Below, piece after piece: positions 1-8,429 of a stretch of DNA of 64,000 nucleotides. The notes under the pieces were generated by a model that saw only the letters and a list, made by a program, of their open reading frames with translations, ran no database searches and was not told the DNA's origin. Position 1 is the stretch's first letter. Every line of letters begins with the position of its first letter. The position numbers were made by a program, and so were the translations under genes. The DNA comes from Gammaproteobacteria bacterium. Its GTDB lineage: Bacteria > Pseudomonadota > Gammaproteobacteria > Pseudomonadales > Azotimanducaceae. Location: assembly GCA_002708765.1 (NCBI GenBank), contig PAPD01000011.1, positions 51,598 through 115,597 of the forward strand, in the 5' to 3' direction.

Positions 1-731
1 ACTTTGTAGATATCTTCCATTCCTCTTGCAACATGTGTTCTGGCGTCCTTTCCTACTCCAGCCCATAGCTGAATTCCGTGAATCCAGGTTTTATTTTCAG
101 ATTTCGTTCGGGTCTCTTCAATCGTGGATACGCAGTTTCTGAATCTGTCGGGAGAGACCCAGACGCCTAACCAGCCATCACCAAATTTAGCTGTTCGTCT
201 GATAGCAGCTTTGGAACGTCCGCCGATAAGGATGGGAATTTCTGGTTTAGGAGGAGGCCTGATCTGCGCCTTGCTGAAATTGAAAAAATCAGAATTATGA
301 GAAACCTTTTCGCCAGTCATAAGCTTTCGGAGAGCTTCCAGCGAGTGATTGGTATGGTTGCCTCTTTTTGATGGGTCGACTCCACAAATCTCCATTTCAT
401 GGCGGTCTTCTCCTCCAATACCTATACCAAACACAATTCGTCCTGGAGCAGATACGCTGAGAGATGATAGTTGCCTTGCAACGACTACCGGGTGTCTTAA
501 CGCGAGAAGATAGACACCGGTTACGATAGTCATTTGAGGCATTATTGCGGCTAGTGTGGCAGAGTTGATTAAGGCGTCCATTCCTAGACCGGTGTGAAAG
601 CTAATGTGATCTGCTACGAACAAATGGTTTATATCAGAGTTGCTGATACGATCGGCTAAAAGGGTTCTCGCCTTAAAATCTCCCTTCAAGAGGTCGTCAG
701 ATCCAGTTATCCCAATGCTGAGTCTTTTCAT
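1..731 (-). CDS. LLM-class flavin-dependent oxidoreductase, 3' end cut by window edge
   Basis: The reading frame begins with ATG at 729-731 and stays open to the window edge, giving about 243 residues with the C-terminus missing. The N-terminus (MKRLSIGITG) and a mid-protein glycine-rich segment (VFGIGIGGEDRHEMEICGV) are typical of the bacterial luciferase-like TIM-barrel family, as is the later IPILIGGRSKAAIRRTAKFG segment that helps hold the flavin phosphate. Family members use FMN or F420 to oxidise or monooxygenate small organic substrates; the substrate cannot be read from sequence. It is on the same strand as, and 55 bases downstream of, an alpha/beta hydrolase and a second LLM protein, so the three may be cotranscribed. 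Family assignment is secure; cofactor and substrate are unknown. Confidence 0.87.
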   Translation of the reverse strand, partial: MKRLSIGITGSDDLLKGDFKARTLLADRISNSDINHLFVADHISFHTGLGMDALINSATLAAIMPQMTIVTGVYLLALRHPVVVARQLSSLSVSAPGRIVFGIGIGGEDRHEMEICGVDPSKRGNHTNHSLEALRKLMTGEKVSHNSDFFNFSKAQIRPPPKPEIPILIGGRSKAAIRRTAKFGDGWLGVWVSPDRFRNCVSTIEETRTKSENKTWIHGIQLWAGVGKDARTHVARGMEDIYK

Positions 732-786
732 GGCAATAGTTCCATTATTTTGTATACCAGTCTTTTAATTTCAGGACCGACCGTTT

Positions 787-1680
787 CTATAGCTCGGAAA
801 TCTCAGTGTTTATAATTTCCGTTATTTTCTCGGGAATTTCCATCGGCAGGAAATGCGTATTCTTGGGGAAGTAGATTTCCCTTGCGTTCTGGAATTCGTT
901 AACCAGATTCTTCCAAGTGGGAGAGGAAGAAAAGTCCATGGTCTCCTTGCTAGGATCTCGCTCTTTCGCCCTTACTATCAAGACAGGGAAGCTAAGCGTT
1001 TTCAGAGATTCGTAGATCTTTGCATTTGTTCTCGAAGAGGAATATACACTTGCTTCGATTTCAGGTGGACAAGCGAGGGAGTAGCCGGGCCCGTCAGGAT
1101 TTTTTATCAATCCATATCGGCAATAATCTTCAAATATTTCGGGATCGAAAATTCCATATGACCCCTTATTTTTCAATCTTTCCATCATTTCTTCTAGGGA
1201 AGAAAATTGATCTCGGCGTTTTGCGATAGGATGATTATCAATTTCTTCGAGCAAAACGGAATTCTGTTGCTGAAAGGAATCGGGATCCGGGATTACTGGA
1301 TCGATAGCGATGATTTTTTTAAACTTGCTGGGTGTTGAAGCGGCAGCTCCAATCAGGGCGTGCCCCCCCATGCTGTGTCCGATTGCGACTAGATTTTTTA
1401 GTTCCAGTTCCTTGATAAACTCCTCCGTGTCCGACACGACTTCGTCCCAGTGAGATATTTTCAGCTTTTCGCTTTGACCGTGGCCCCTCTGATCAAGGCT
1501 TATGGAGTGATGCTCGCCAAGGGCGTTGATTATCTTATCCCATACTCTTGCGTGGAAGCCTGTAGCATGAACGAAAAGAAGAGTTGGGCCCTTGGTTTTT
1601 AAGTGAGCATTTCTTTCGAAATAGCTAAGACGAGCTGAAGACAGGGTAATACTTTTTTCAACGCCTTCCTGAATTCTCAA
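787..1680 (-). CDS. alpha/beta fold hydrolase
   Basis: A 297-residue single-domain alpha/beta hydrolase. The oxyanion-hole segment HATGF lies at residues 38-42, DQRGHG at 63-68, and the nucleophile elbow GHSMGG at 101-106 with Ser103 as probable nucleophile. A late NTHFLPME segment near residue 277 supplies the likely catalytic His. There is no signal peptide, so it is probably cytoplasmic. The start is TTG, supported by GAGGA seven bases upstream; no better ATG exists before the first conserved strand. It lies between two LLM oxidoreductases on the same strand (30 bases after one, 55 before the other), which fits hydrolysis of an ester, lactone or ring-cleavage intermediate made by a flavin oxygenase. 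That role is inference; the fold assignment is firm. Confidence 0.88.
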   Translation of the reverse strand: MRIQEGVEKSITLSSARLSYFERNAHLKTKGPTLLFVHATGFHARVWDKIINALGEHHSISLDQRGHGQSEKLKISHWDEVVSDTEEFIKELELKNLVAIGHSMGGHALIGAAASTPSKFKKIIAIDPVIPDPDSFQQQNSVLLEEIDNHPIAKRRDQFSSLEEMMERLKNKGSYGIFDPEIFEDYCRYGLIKNPDGPGYSLACPPEIEASVYSSSRTNAKIYESLKTLSFPVLIVRAKERDPSKETMDFSSSPTWKNLVNEFQNAREIYFPKNTHFLPMEIPEKITEIINTEISEL

Positions 1681-1710
1681 TTACTTTTCCTCATTAGGGC
1701 TACTAATTGT

Positions 1711-2547
1711 TCAGAGCGCTTCCGGAAGCTCTTTCATGACTTCTTCGAGCTTGGTTATGTGTTCAGAAACCTTTAGCCCACCGCCTAAGGTGCGAAGGCA
1801 CAGGTGAGAGAGGCCGAGTTCTTTCCATCGGAGCACTCTTGTTTTCCATTCCTTTTCTCTTTCTCCGACAACAGCAACTCCGGCCTCTTCTCCGATCTCT
1901 TTTGGACAGCGACCTATTTTTTTTGCTGTGTCGGAAATTTTCTCTCTTAATCCGTGTATATCTTCAGGAGAACATAGCACAAACCAGCCGTCGCTTATTT
2001 CACCGATTCTTTTTATAACAGCCGGGGATGGGATAGACCTTGCTCCGATCCACATAGGAATAGGTTGCTGGATAGGTAAGGGGTTCAATCCTGCACCTGA
2101 AATTTCATGATAATCTCCTGAAAAGTTGACCTGGTGTTGTGACCACAGTTTCTTTAATAAATGCATTTGTTCTGAGCAACGCTTTCCCCGATTAGAAAAT
2201 TGCATGCCTAGGTATTCGTACTCTTCCTGGCTCGAGCCCACGCCTATTCCCAGTCGCAGACGACCAGCTGACAGGTTATCAAGTTCTGCGGCTTGCTTGG
2301 CAAAGTGGACAGTCTGTCTCGCGGGTAGGATAATAACGGAAGGAACGAGCTCTATCTTTTCAGTGATTGCCGAAATGTGCGCCAACATCATCATTGGCTC
2401 GTTAAGGTATGCGCTGCCAGGACGCATAACCTGGTCGGGTATTCTTAAATGCGTAAGCCCCAACTCTTCAGCAGCTTGAGCAAAGTCCCTGATGGCAGAG
2501 AAATCTCCGGCCATTTCTCGTACTGGTAATGAGACACCAACTTTCAA
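1711..2547 (-). CDS. LLM-class flavin-dependent oxidoreductase (F420-type TIGR03619-like)
   Basis: A luciferase-like monooxygenase family protein of about 278 residues. Recognisable segments are KVGVSLPVREMAGDF at the N-terminus, HLRIPDQVMRP, LSAGRLRLGIGVGSSQEEY in the middle, and PIPMWIGARS plus ISDGWFVLCS near the flavin site. I prefer the TTG at 2545-2547 because AAGG lies eight bases upstream and the protein then opens with the family-typical KVGVSLPV. A longer TTG start at 2574 adds nine residues but has its purine tract too close. It is the upstream gene of a same-strand trio with the hydrolase and the partial LLM protein. Whether it uses FMN or F420 cannot be decided here, and the substrate is unknown. 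Confidence 0.86.
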   Translation of the reverse strand: MKVGVSLPVREMAGDFSAIRDFAQAAEELGLTHLRIPDQVMRPGSAYLNEPMMMLAHISAITEKIELVPSVIILPARQTVHFAKQAAELDNLSAGRLRLGIGVGSSQEEYEYLGMQFSNRGKRCSEQMHLLKKLWSQHQVNFSGDYHEISGAGLNPLPIQQPIPMWIGARSIPSPAVIKRIGEISDGWFVLCSPEDIHGLREKISDTAKKIGRCPKEIGEEAGVAVVGEREKEWKTRVLRWKELGLSHLCLRTLGGGLKVSEHITKLEEVMKELPEAL

Positions 2548-2721
2548 TTGGAAAACCTTATTTTCAAGTTTCAATCCTGTATTAATGCAATATCGTTATT
2601 TTAATGTGAACCGAAAAATTTAGGATGAGGACACCTTTTTCCTGCTCGCGTCTTTTTAAAAACTGACTCTCCGCAATATTTAGTAGATTGGTCAGGATAT
2701 TAATATCCACACAGGGTCCTT

Positions 2722-3159
2722 CTAACCAATCGCTATTATATCTGGGCCATCGTTCTTTGGTTTAGAATCTTCACAGTTTCGAACTGTTTCTGCTACCCTG
2801 AAAAGAGGATCTTTCAGCATTTGCTTTAATTCTTCAGTAGCCTCGATTTTTATGAGGGCCTCGTCCATACAGGCTAGCCACTGATCACGTTCTTTAGGAC
2901 CTATTCGAAACGGCTCGTGTGGCTCGGTCAGACAGATCGTTCCTTTTACCGCTAGATAGACGGGAGGTCCCCCCATCCATCCGGTAAGGTAAGCAGCTAA
3001 CATCCTCTTGACATGATCAAGGTTGTCCGCATGCATTGCTCTGATTTCCGATGCCAGAGGAAGTTCTTCCATTGCATCATAAAAAGCATTCGCGAGGTCT
3101 TTTATTCCTTGATCACCCAGAATTTCGTATGGTGTTTGTGGTTCTTTGCGGTCGGTCAT
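2722..3159 (-). CDS. group II truncated hemoglobin (trHbO-like)
   Basis: A 145-residue globin-like protein. The N-terminal TPYEILGDQG and FYDAMEELP match the A/B-helix region of group II truncated hemoglobins, with Tyr27 at the likely B10 heme-pocket position. The GWMGGPPVYL segment near 60-69 corresponds to the conserved GGP turn, His81 (in EPHEPFRIG) is the expected proximal F8 heme ligand, and Trp94 fits the G8 Trp typical of this group. Such proteins bind O2 or NO and are linked to oxidative or nitrosative stress and O2 delivery to oxygenases. It stands alone, divergent from the cupin/LLM/dioxygenase operon. No clear ribosome binding site is visible before the ATG. The family call is good; the physiological ligand is not known. 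Confidence 0.82.
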   Translation of the reverse strand: MTDRKEPQTPYEILGDQGIKDLANAFYDAMEELPLASEIRAMHADNLDHVKRMLAAYLTGWMGGPPVYLAVKGTICLTEPHEPFRIGPKERDQWLACMDEALIKIEATEELKQMLKDPLFRVAETVRNCEDSKPKNDGPDIIAIG

Positions 3160-3327
3160 AGCATCTAAATGAATTTGTTTGATACCCGTAGGTGATAAAA
3201 AAGAGCTTAATCTATCTTGCCTCTAATTTTAACAAAAGATCTTGTGTTTTTAACTATAACAATTGTGCTTTTGATTAATGTATCCTAGTTCCGACAAAAC
3301 GTTTGTTATTTTAAAGGAGGCACGTGA

Positions 3328-3684
3328 GTGGGTGTTACCGTTGAAAAGGTTGGTTTTTCTTCACGAGAGGAGGCTATCCTCATTGCAAAGTCTGAAGGGC
3401 ATTTCAACAGAGATGGGGCAATGAAAAGTGGAGATCTGGAAGATATTCATTGGCACAAGACGGGTTTGCATATATATGTATTGTCTGGAACTTTTGAAAC
3501 TCTGGATGTTGAAAGCGCTAGGACTCTGGTGGCGGGCAGAGGTGACCTGATAAAAATACCTAGAAGAACTCTTCATGCTGCTTGTTGTCCGGATCCTTCT
3601 ACTTATTTGGTGGGTTTTGAGTCGGAGGACGCCGCTAGAAATTTTCGACCAGAGCTCCCTGAAGACTTGTATAAGAATGCTTGA
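3328..3684 (+). CDS. small cupin-domain protein
   Basis: A 118-residue single cupin barrel. The IHWHKTGLHIYVLSGTFETLD stretch and the later GRGDLIKIPRRTLHAA segment are the two cupin motifs: the first carries His residues around position 42-48, the second the PxxxxH motif. The start is GTG at 3328, placed by a strong TTAAAGGAGG ending eight bases upstream; the nearby GTG at 3324 meets a stop within seven codons. It opens a three-gene operon with an LLM oxidoreductase 49 bases downstream and a TauD-type dioxygenase. Small cupins of this kind can be sensors or enzymes binding a metal and small ligand; which applies here is not visible. There is no transmembrane or signal segment. Confidence 0.78.
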   Translation: MGVTVEKVGFSSREEAILIAKSEGHFNRDGAMKSGDLEDIHWHKTGLHIYVLSGTFETLDVESARTLVAGRGDLIKIPRRTLHAACCPDPSTYLVGFESEDAARNFRPELPEDLYKNA

Positions 3685-3733
3685 GTTGAAATGCAGTTTC
3701 AGAGTGTTGTTAATTAACTAGAAGGAAAGAGAT

Positions 3734-4753
3734 ATGAGCCAGTTAAAGATCGGATTGCAATTAGGCTATTGGGGCGCGGGCCCGGACCCGAAAATGGTGC
3801 AAATAGCGCAGGAAGCGGAAAAGCTAGGCTATGACGCAGTTTTTACAGCAGAGGCGTGGGGTTCCGATGTCTTTACACCGCTTGCATGGATTGGCGCTCA
3901 TACGAAAACAATCCGTCTTGGAACTGGGATTGCCCAGCTTTCAGCTAGGGCGCCTACGGCTACTGCGATGGCTGCACTTACTCTGGATCATCTATCGGGA
4001 GGACGGATGATTTTAGGGTTAGGTGTTTCTGGACCCCAGGTAGTGGAGGGCTGGTACGGGCGTCCGTTTGGAAAACCATTGGCTCGTACTAGAGAATACG
4101 TAAATATCGTAAAGCAGGTATTTCGCAGAGAAGCTCCTGTTCAAAATGAAGGCGAACACTATCCTCTTCCCTATACAGGAGAGGGTTCATGGGGTTTGGG
4201 TAAGCCGCTTAAATCCATTACGCACCCGCTTCGCGAGGACTTACCCATATTTTTGGGAGCTGAAGGACCAAAGAATGTCGCTATGACTGCCGAGATAGCC
4301 GATGGGTGGTTACCTCTGTACTATTCTCCATATCGCCAGGAAGTTTATGCTGATCAGATCAAAAATGCCAAGCCTGGCTTCGAAATCATGCAAGGCGTGA
4401 CTGTCATTATAAATGAAAATGTAGAGGAAGCCTTGATTCCTTTGAAACATAGTCTCGCTCTTTATATCGGGGGGATGGGAGCTAAATCAAGAAATTTTCA
4501 TAACGAGCTTGTCAAACGGATGGGATTTGAAGAGGAAGCCGAAAAAATTCAGGACCTCTACTTGGCGGGGAAAAAAGATGAAGCTATGCGAGCGGTGCCG
4601 ACCCAGTTGGCCGATGAGATATCATTAGTGGGATCAGTTGAACGAATAAAAGACAGATTAAATGCATGGCGTGAAACCCCTGTATCGTCGTTGCTTGTTT
4701 CGACTAGAAGCATGGGTGAATTGAGAACCTTTTCGGAGCTTGTGCTGGGTTGA
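3734..4753 (+). CDS. LLM-class F420-type oxidoreductase
   Basis: A 339-residue luciferase-like TIM-barrel oxidoreductase. Diagnostic segments are DAVFTAEAWGSD near residue 35, KTIRLGTGIAQLSARAPT, the central GGRMILGLGVSGPQVVEGW, and LPIFLGAEGPKNVAMTAEIADGW in the flavin-phosphate region. It resembles the enzyme encoded at 17953-19011 closely: both carry LGLGVSGPQVVEG, the SAEAWG/TAEAWG strand and a C-terminal SVERIKDRL-type helix, so they are likely paralogues. AAGGAAAGAG lies just upstream of the ATG. Its TGA overlaps the ATG of the following dioxygenase (TGATG), implying translational coupling. Many relatives are annotated as F420-dependent, but the cofactor cannot be proved from sequence and no F420 biosynthesis gene is in this window. 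Confidence 0.88.
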   Translation: MSQLKIGLQLGYWGAGPDPKMVQIAQEAEKLGYDAVFTAEAWGSDVFTPLAWIGAHTKTIRLGTGIAQLSARAPTATAMAALTLDHLSGGRMILGLGVSGPQVVEGWYGRPFGKPLARTREYVNIVKQVFRREAPVQNEGEHYPLPYTGEGSWGLGKPLKSITHPLREDLPIFLGAEGPKNVAMTAEIADGWLPLYYSPYRQEVYADQIKNAKPGFEIMQGVTVIINENVEEALIPLKHSLALYIGGMGAKSRNFHNELVKRMGFEEEAEKIQDLYLAGKKDEAMRAVPTQLADEISLVGSVERIKDRLNAWRETPVSSLLVSTRSMGELRTFSELVLG

Positions 4754-5655
4754 TGATAGGATTTTTTCAAGCAGAAACGACGAATCCAGAGGAATGGTTG
4801 CAAGATAATCGAAAAGAAATAGACCAATATCTGAAAGATAGTGGAGGTGTGTTGGTTCGAGGGTTAAATCTGAGAAGCGCTGAAAGTTTCGATAAGTTTG
4901 TAACGGCATTTGGACTTGATTCGTTTTCTTACCGTGAATCGCTATCAAATGCGGTCCGGGTTGACCTTACTCCCAGAGTTTTTACTGCTAACGAGGCTCC
5001 CGGGAACATTGAAATTCACCTACACCACGAGATGGCACAGACTCCTTATTCGCCTCAGATTCTATTTTTCTGCTGTATCAGGGCGGCTCAGTTTGGAGGA
5101 GCTACTCCTGTTTGCAGGTCAGATCTTTTGTTCGAAGCTTTCGAAAGAATTCATCCAAAATGGACCAAAAAACTTGCTCGCGAAGGAATAATCTACACGA
5201 CTTTAATGCCTGGAACTAATGAGGAAAAATCAGGGCAGGGAAGAAGCTGGAGGTCAACATTGAGGGTTAATTCGGCCGATGAAGCCGAGAAGAGATTAAC
5301 GACTTTAGGTTTTTCCTCTGAATGGCGGGGGAAGAAACTGGTTGTGCGCTCTCCTGTATTACCGGCGGTTATAGACCTTCCCGGCGGTGGTCGCTCATTT
5401 TATCATCAGTTGATCGCTGCTCACATGGGTTGGCCTTGGATTCACGATGACCCAGAGTTGGGGCTCAAATTTGGCTCGGGAGCGATTATTCCCTCCCGTC
5501 TGCTGGATAGTATGACTGAACTCTCACAGAATTTTACTCAAGATCTGGATTGGGAGGATGGCGATTTTGCGATGTTGAATAACAAGATGATAATGCATGG
5601 TCGCAGGCCCTACTTCGGTGAGGGAAAGCGACATGTTCTGGTTAGTATGTCGTAG
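4753..5655 (+). CDS. TauD/TfdA-family Fe(II)/2-oxoglutarate dioxygenase
   Basis: A 300-residue member of the TauD/TfdA fold family. The first iron motif is in IHLHHEMAQ (His91-x-Glu93, an HxE variant of the usual HxD), followed by FFCCIRAAQFGGATPVC, which corresponds to the family's P.....GGxTP segment. The distal His and the 2-oxoglutarate-binding Arg lie in the C-terminal MIMHGRRPYFGEGKRHVL stretch. The ATG overlaps the TGA of the LLM gene by one base; a TTG one codon upstream is possible but unnecessary. It is the last gene of the cupin-LLM-dioxygenase operon and is followed 18 bases later by a terminator. The family hydroxylates or cleaves many small acids and sulfonates; substrate is unknown. 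Some relatives (clavaminate-synthase-like) also use HxE. Confidence 0.83.
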   Translation: MIGFFQAETTNPEEWLQDNRKEIDQYLKDSGGVLVRGLNLRSAESFDKFVTAFGLDSFSYRESLSNAVRVDLTPRVFTANEAPGNIEIHLHHEMAQTPYSPQILFFCCIRAAQFGGATPVCRSDLLFEAFERIHPKWTKKLAREGIIYTTLMPGTNEEKSGQGRSWRSTLRVNSADEAEKRLTTLGFSSEWRGKKLVVRSPVLPAVIDLPGGGRSFYHQLIAAHMGWPWIHDDPELGLKFGSGAIIPSRLLDSMTELSQNFTQDLDWEDGDFAMLNNKMIMHGRRPYFGEGKRHVLVSMS

Positions 5656-5673
5656 TCATATTCTTGCAAAAAA

Positions 5674-5698
5674 AAAACCCGGCTTTAGCCGGGTTTTT
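5674..5698. terminator. bidirectional rho-independent terminator
   Basis: AAAACCCGGC and GCCGGGTTTT form a perfect ten-base-pair stem around a TTTA loop. It is followed by a T run on the + strand and preceded by a long A run that serves the - strand. It sits between the convergent dioxygenase gene and the TonB-dependent receptor gene and can end both transcripts. Confidence 0.93.
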
Positions 5699-5712
5699 CT
5701 TGCAAAATAGAC

Positions 5713-8082
5713 TTAGAATTCGTAAGTGAATTCCATGCCATAGCTTCTGGGTCGGTTTACTGTTCCCGCTGCGAACAATGTCGCTATGGGATAGAAGACT
5801 TCAAACCGTTCGTCAGTACAGTTTCTGCAGTAAGCTGAAACTGACCAATTTTCGTTGGCGTAGTATCCAACAGAAGCACTTACTTCATCGGTTTCATCGA
5901 TTCTGGCATTACTCAGATTCAATAAGCTCGCTTCTCTTTCATCGATCCTTGTGTATTTAACAAATGCTTCTATAACACCTGTTTCAACCGGAATGGTCAA
6001 GGTTCCACCCACACCCAGAGTGAACTCTGGTGCATTTCTTGGTGTAAGAAACGATGCGTCTTCGATGATTTCCTGTGCATCGTTCGGGTTGATGTCGGTA
6101 AAGAACTCCTCGTATTCGGCATCAAGAGATCCATAATTCAAAAATCCTCTGAAGTACTCATTAAATACGAAGACAGTTTCGATTTCGACACCCTTGTATT
6201 TTACGCTAGCCGCATTGTCGAACACAGTCGCAACAGTTTTGGTGTCGGGATCGAGTGCAACAAAGGACTCCTGCTTGTCTTTAAAATCGTTGTAGAAATA
6301 GACAGCGTTGAAACGAAGGCGGTCGTCAAAGTGCTGACTCTTATAGCCAAGTTCCCAGTTATCTGCTGTTTCAGGATCATATACGTCTCTGACAAAGTCC
6401 CTGATATTCTGGTTGACACCAAAGAAGCCACCAGAGTGAAAGCCTTGAGAGAACATTGCATAGACCATGGAGCTGTCATTGATGTTATACGTTAGACCAA
6501 GCTTGACGGAAGTGTCTGTCCATTCTTCAAGGAGATCTGCATAGCCATTGTCACCAAAGGCAGTCGGAAAGTTTCTTAGCCATTCTCGAGCCTTGGTAGT
6601 CAGATATGCTTGACCAGCGATGAAGTCTTTTTCTTCTTCGGTCCATCTTACTCCAGCTGTGGCAGTCCACTTTTCATTAAACCGGTAATCCATCTGTCCG
6701 TATACTGCAATCGAGGTGGTATCCTGATTCTCATAGAGAACCTGAGCTACCTCTGTTCCAAGAGGAATGCTTGTCAGGCCTTCGTCACAAGCAACTGTAA
6801 ATGCTCCTGCGAGACACGCTGCGTAAAGCCCAGGGTCCGCGACAACAGCGCCAAACAGGAATGCCCAGAACTGGTCTGCGGTGCTCCAATCCTGCGTGAA
6901 ATCCTGATTGAAGTAATAAACACCTGCGGAAAAGCTGACCTTGTCATAGTTTCCATCAATTCTAAATTCCTGACTGGTTTGCTCGAAGTCGTTTTTGCGC
7001 TCGATAGTAATGAATGGGTTAGGGGAAGCGTCAAAATCGTAGAAACGATATTCGTCCAGCTTCCTGTGCCCTGTGATAGAAACCAGAGTCAGGTTGTCAT
7101 TGAGGTCGTACTTCATTGTTAGGGTCATGGCATCGGTATCTAACTGACTAAGACTATCTTTATCATTATCGGAAAAATCGGGGGTATCCAAAGAGTTCCG
7201 GCAGCCACCGAAAACAATACAATTAAGAAAACCACCGCTGTAGTCATTTTCGGGCGATCCGGGTGGAGGTGCTGGTAACAATCCGGGTGGCGTATTGTAG
7301 TTGGTATTATAGAAGGCCATTATCGCATCATCCCTGAACGCCTCTACGGTTAGCAACGCCTCAAATCTGTCATTCGGTTCGAAAAGGAAAGTCAATCCGA
7401 AGTTCTGATAATCACGATCCCCTGATTCACTGCCAGTTACGATATTCGGCATGAACCCATCGAAGTTGATGTCGGTGGCAAAAAACTTCATAGCGATAGT
7501 ATCACTTAGCCTCGTATTAAGAACTGCCCGAGCTTCAAGTTGTCCGTCCTTACCTGCGGTTAGTCTGACTTTGCCTCCTGTTTCGCCTGTTGGCCTGCTT
7601 CTGACAACATTGATAACCCCACCCACAGTATTCTTCCCGAATAAAGTGCCCTGCGGTCCACGGAGTATTTCTACCCTTTCCAGGTCAAAATTTTCCATGA
7701 CCTGGCCCGCCATTGAGCCAAGATAAATACCATCAACAACAACGGCTATCGGAGCATCCAGAGAGTTATCATCTGTTCGCACTGGACTGATTCCTCTAAT
7801 GTTAACAACACCGCCACCGCCACCTCGGGCGCCGTCTTCTTCAAATATCACGTTAGGTGAGTAGCCGGTAATTCCTTTAAGATCTCTGATCGAAGTGTTT
7901 TGAAGTTCTGAAGTTAGAGCGGTCAGTGACACAGGAATGTCCTGAGCTGATTCCTCTTGTTTACGAGCAGTTACAATCACCTCTTCTAATGTCGCTCCTT
8001 CATCATCTCCGTAAGTCACGAAAGAAAATGAAGTTCCCACGAAAGCAAAGAGCGAAAGCAACGTAAATTTCATTAATTGCAT
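5713..8082 (-). CDS. TonB-dependent receptor
   Basis: A 789-residue outer-membrane receptor. The first 20-25 residues form a signal peptide (MKFTLLSLFAFVG hydrophobic core). EEVIVTARKQEESAQDIPVS follows, a TonB-box/plug start. The plug domain contains VNIRGISPVRTDD, RVEILRGPQGTLFGKNTVGGVINV and ends near residue 170. The rest is a 22-strand barrel with family segments DRDYQNFGL, YDPETADNWELGYKSQ and a C-terminal aromatic strand ending in Phe (RSYGMEFTYEF). It takes up an unidentified substrate using TonB energy. The set of features (HSGGFFG, DNWELGYKS) is that of the large receptor class abundant in marine and sphingomonad-type bacteria that use complex organic compounds rather than siderophores. 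No TonB, ExbBD or regulator gene lies next to it. Confidence 0.93.
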   Translation of the reverse strand: MQLMKFTLLSLFAFVGTSFSFVTYGDDEGATLEEVIVTARKQEESAQDIPVSLTALTSELQNTSIRDLKGITGYSPNVIFEEDGARGGGGGVVNIRGISPVRTDDNSLDAPIAVVVDGIYLGSMAGQVMENFDLERVEILRGPQGTLFGKNTVGGVINVVRSRPTGETGGKVRLTAGKDGQLEARAVLNTRLSDTIAMKFFATDINFDGFMPNIVTGSESGDRDYQNFGLTFLFEPNDRFEALLTVEAFRDDAIMAFYNTNYNTPPGLLPAPPPGSPENDYSGGFLNCIVFGGCRNSLDTPDFSDNDKDSLSQLDTDAMTLTMKYDLNDNLTLVSITGHRKLDEYRFYDFDASPNPFITIERKNDFEQTSQEFRIDGNYDKVSFSAGVYYFNQDFTQDWSTADQFWAFLFGAVVADPGLYAACLAGAFTVACDEGLTSIPLGTEVAQVLYENQDTTSIAVYGQMDYRFNEKWTATAGVRWTEEEKDFIAGQAYLTTKAREWLRNFPTAFGDNGYADLLEEWTDTSVKLGLTYNINDSSMVYAMFSQGFHSGGFFGVNQNIRDFVRDVYDPETADNWELGYKSQHFDDRLRFNAVYFYNDFKDKQESFVALDPDTKTVATVFDNAASVKYKGVEIETVFVFNEYFRGFLNYGSLDAEYEEFFTDINPNDAQEIIEDASFLTPRNAPEFTLGVGGTLTIPVETGVIEAFVKYTRIDEREASLLNLSNARIDETDEVSASVGYYANENWSVSAYCRNCTDERFEVFYPIATLFAAGTVNRPRSYGMEFTYEF

Positions 8083-8429
8083 GATTCCCCCAAAAAAAAC
8101 CTGGATTCTAGTTTGTTATAATTTAGTCCATTACTGAACATGCCAATGTTTTGTTAAAAATGGTTCCAAGTCAACGCTTTTTCACAAAATAAAGGAGGTT
8201 TCTCACCTTTTTTCGGGTTTTTCTTTCGAGTCGGTCTTGGGTTATTCTTTTTCTGTTTTTTGATGGAAATCAAACCATTGGATCGAGCCTCCTTAAAAGA
8301 GGTATCCTAGGCCCTGCTCGGTGATCAATTAGGATAGATTCTTGGAGCTGCCTAGCGGTTATGTTGGGAGTATCTTGACGGACACGTCTTAGTGAGTGAT
8401 CGCTTTTTCAATATTTTCAGGAGTAAAAA
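8083..8429. other. intergenic region between divergent receptor and SDR genes
   Basis: These 347 bases must hold the promoters of the TonB-dependent receptor (- strand) and the SDR gene (+ strand). On the - strand the stretch reading from about 8135 to 8105 is AT-rich with a TATAAC hexamer that could be a -10 element, but no convincing -35 at standard spacing is visible. On the + strand the SDR ribosome binding site AGGAG is six bases before the ATG. The middle (about 8190-8270) is T-rich. I see no open reading frame, tRNA or clear operator palindrome here. Confidence 0.5.

Noticed and set aside
6610..7122. 170-residue + strand frame inside the TonB-dependent receptor gene
   Set aside because: Antisense shadow of a clear receptor gene with no ribosome binding site and no recognisable protein.
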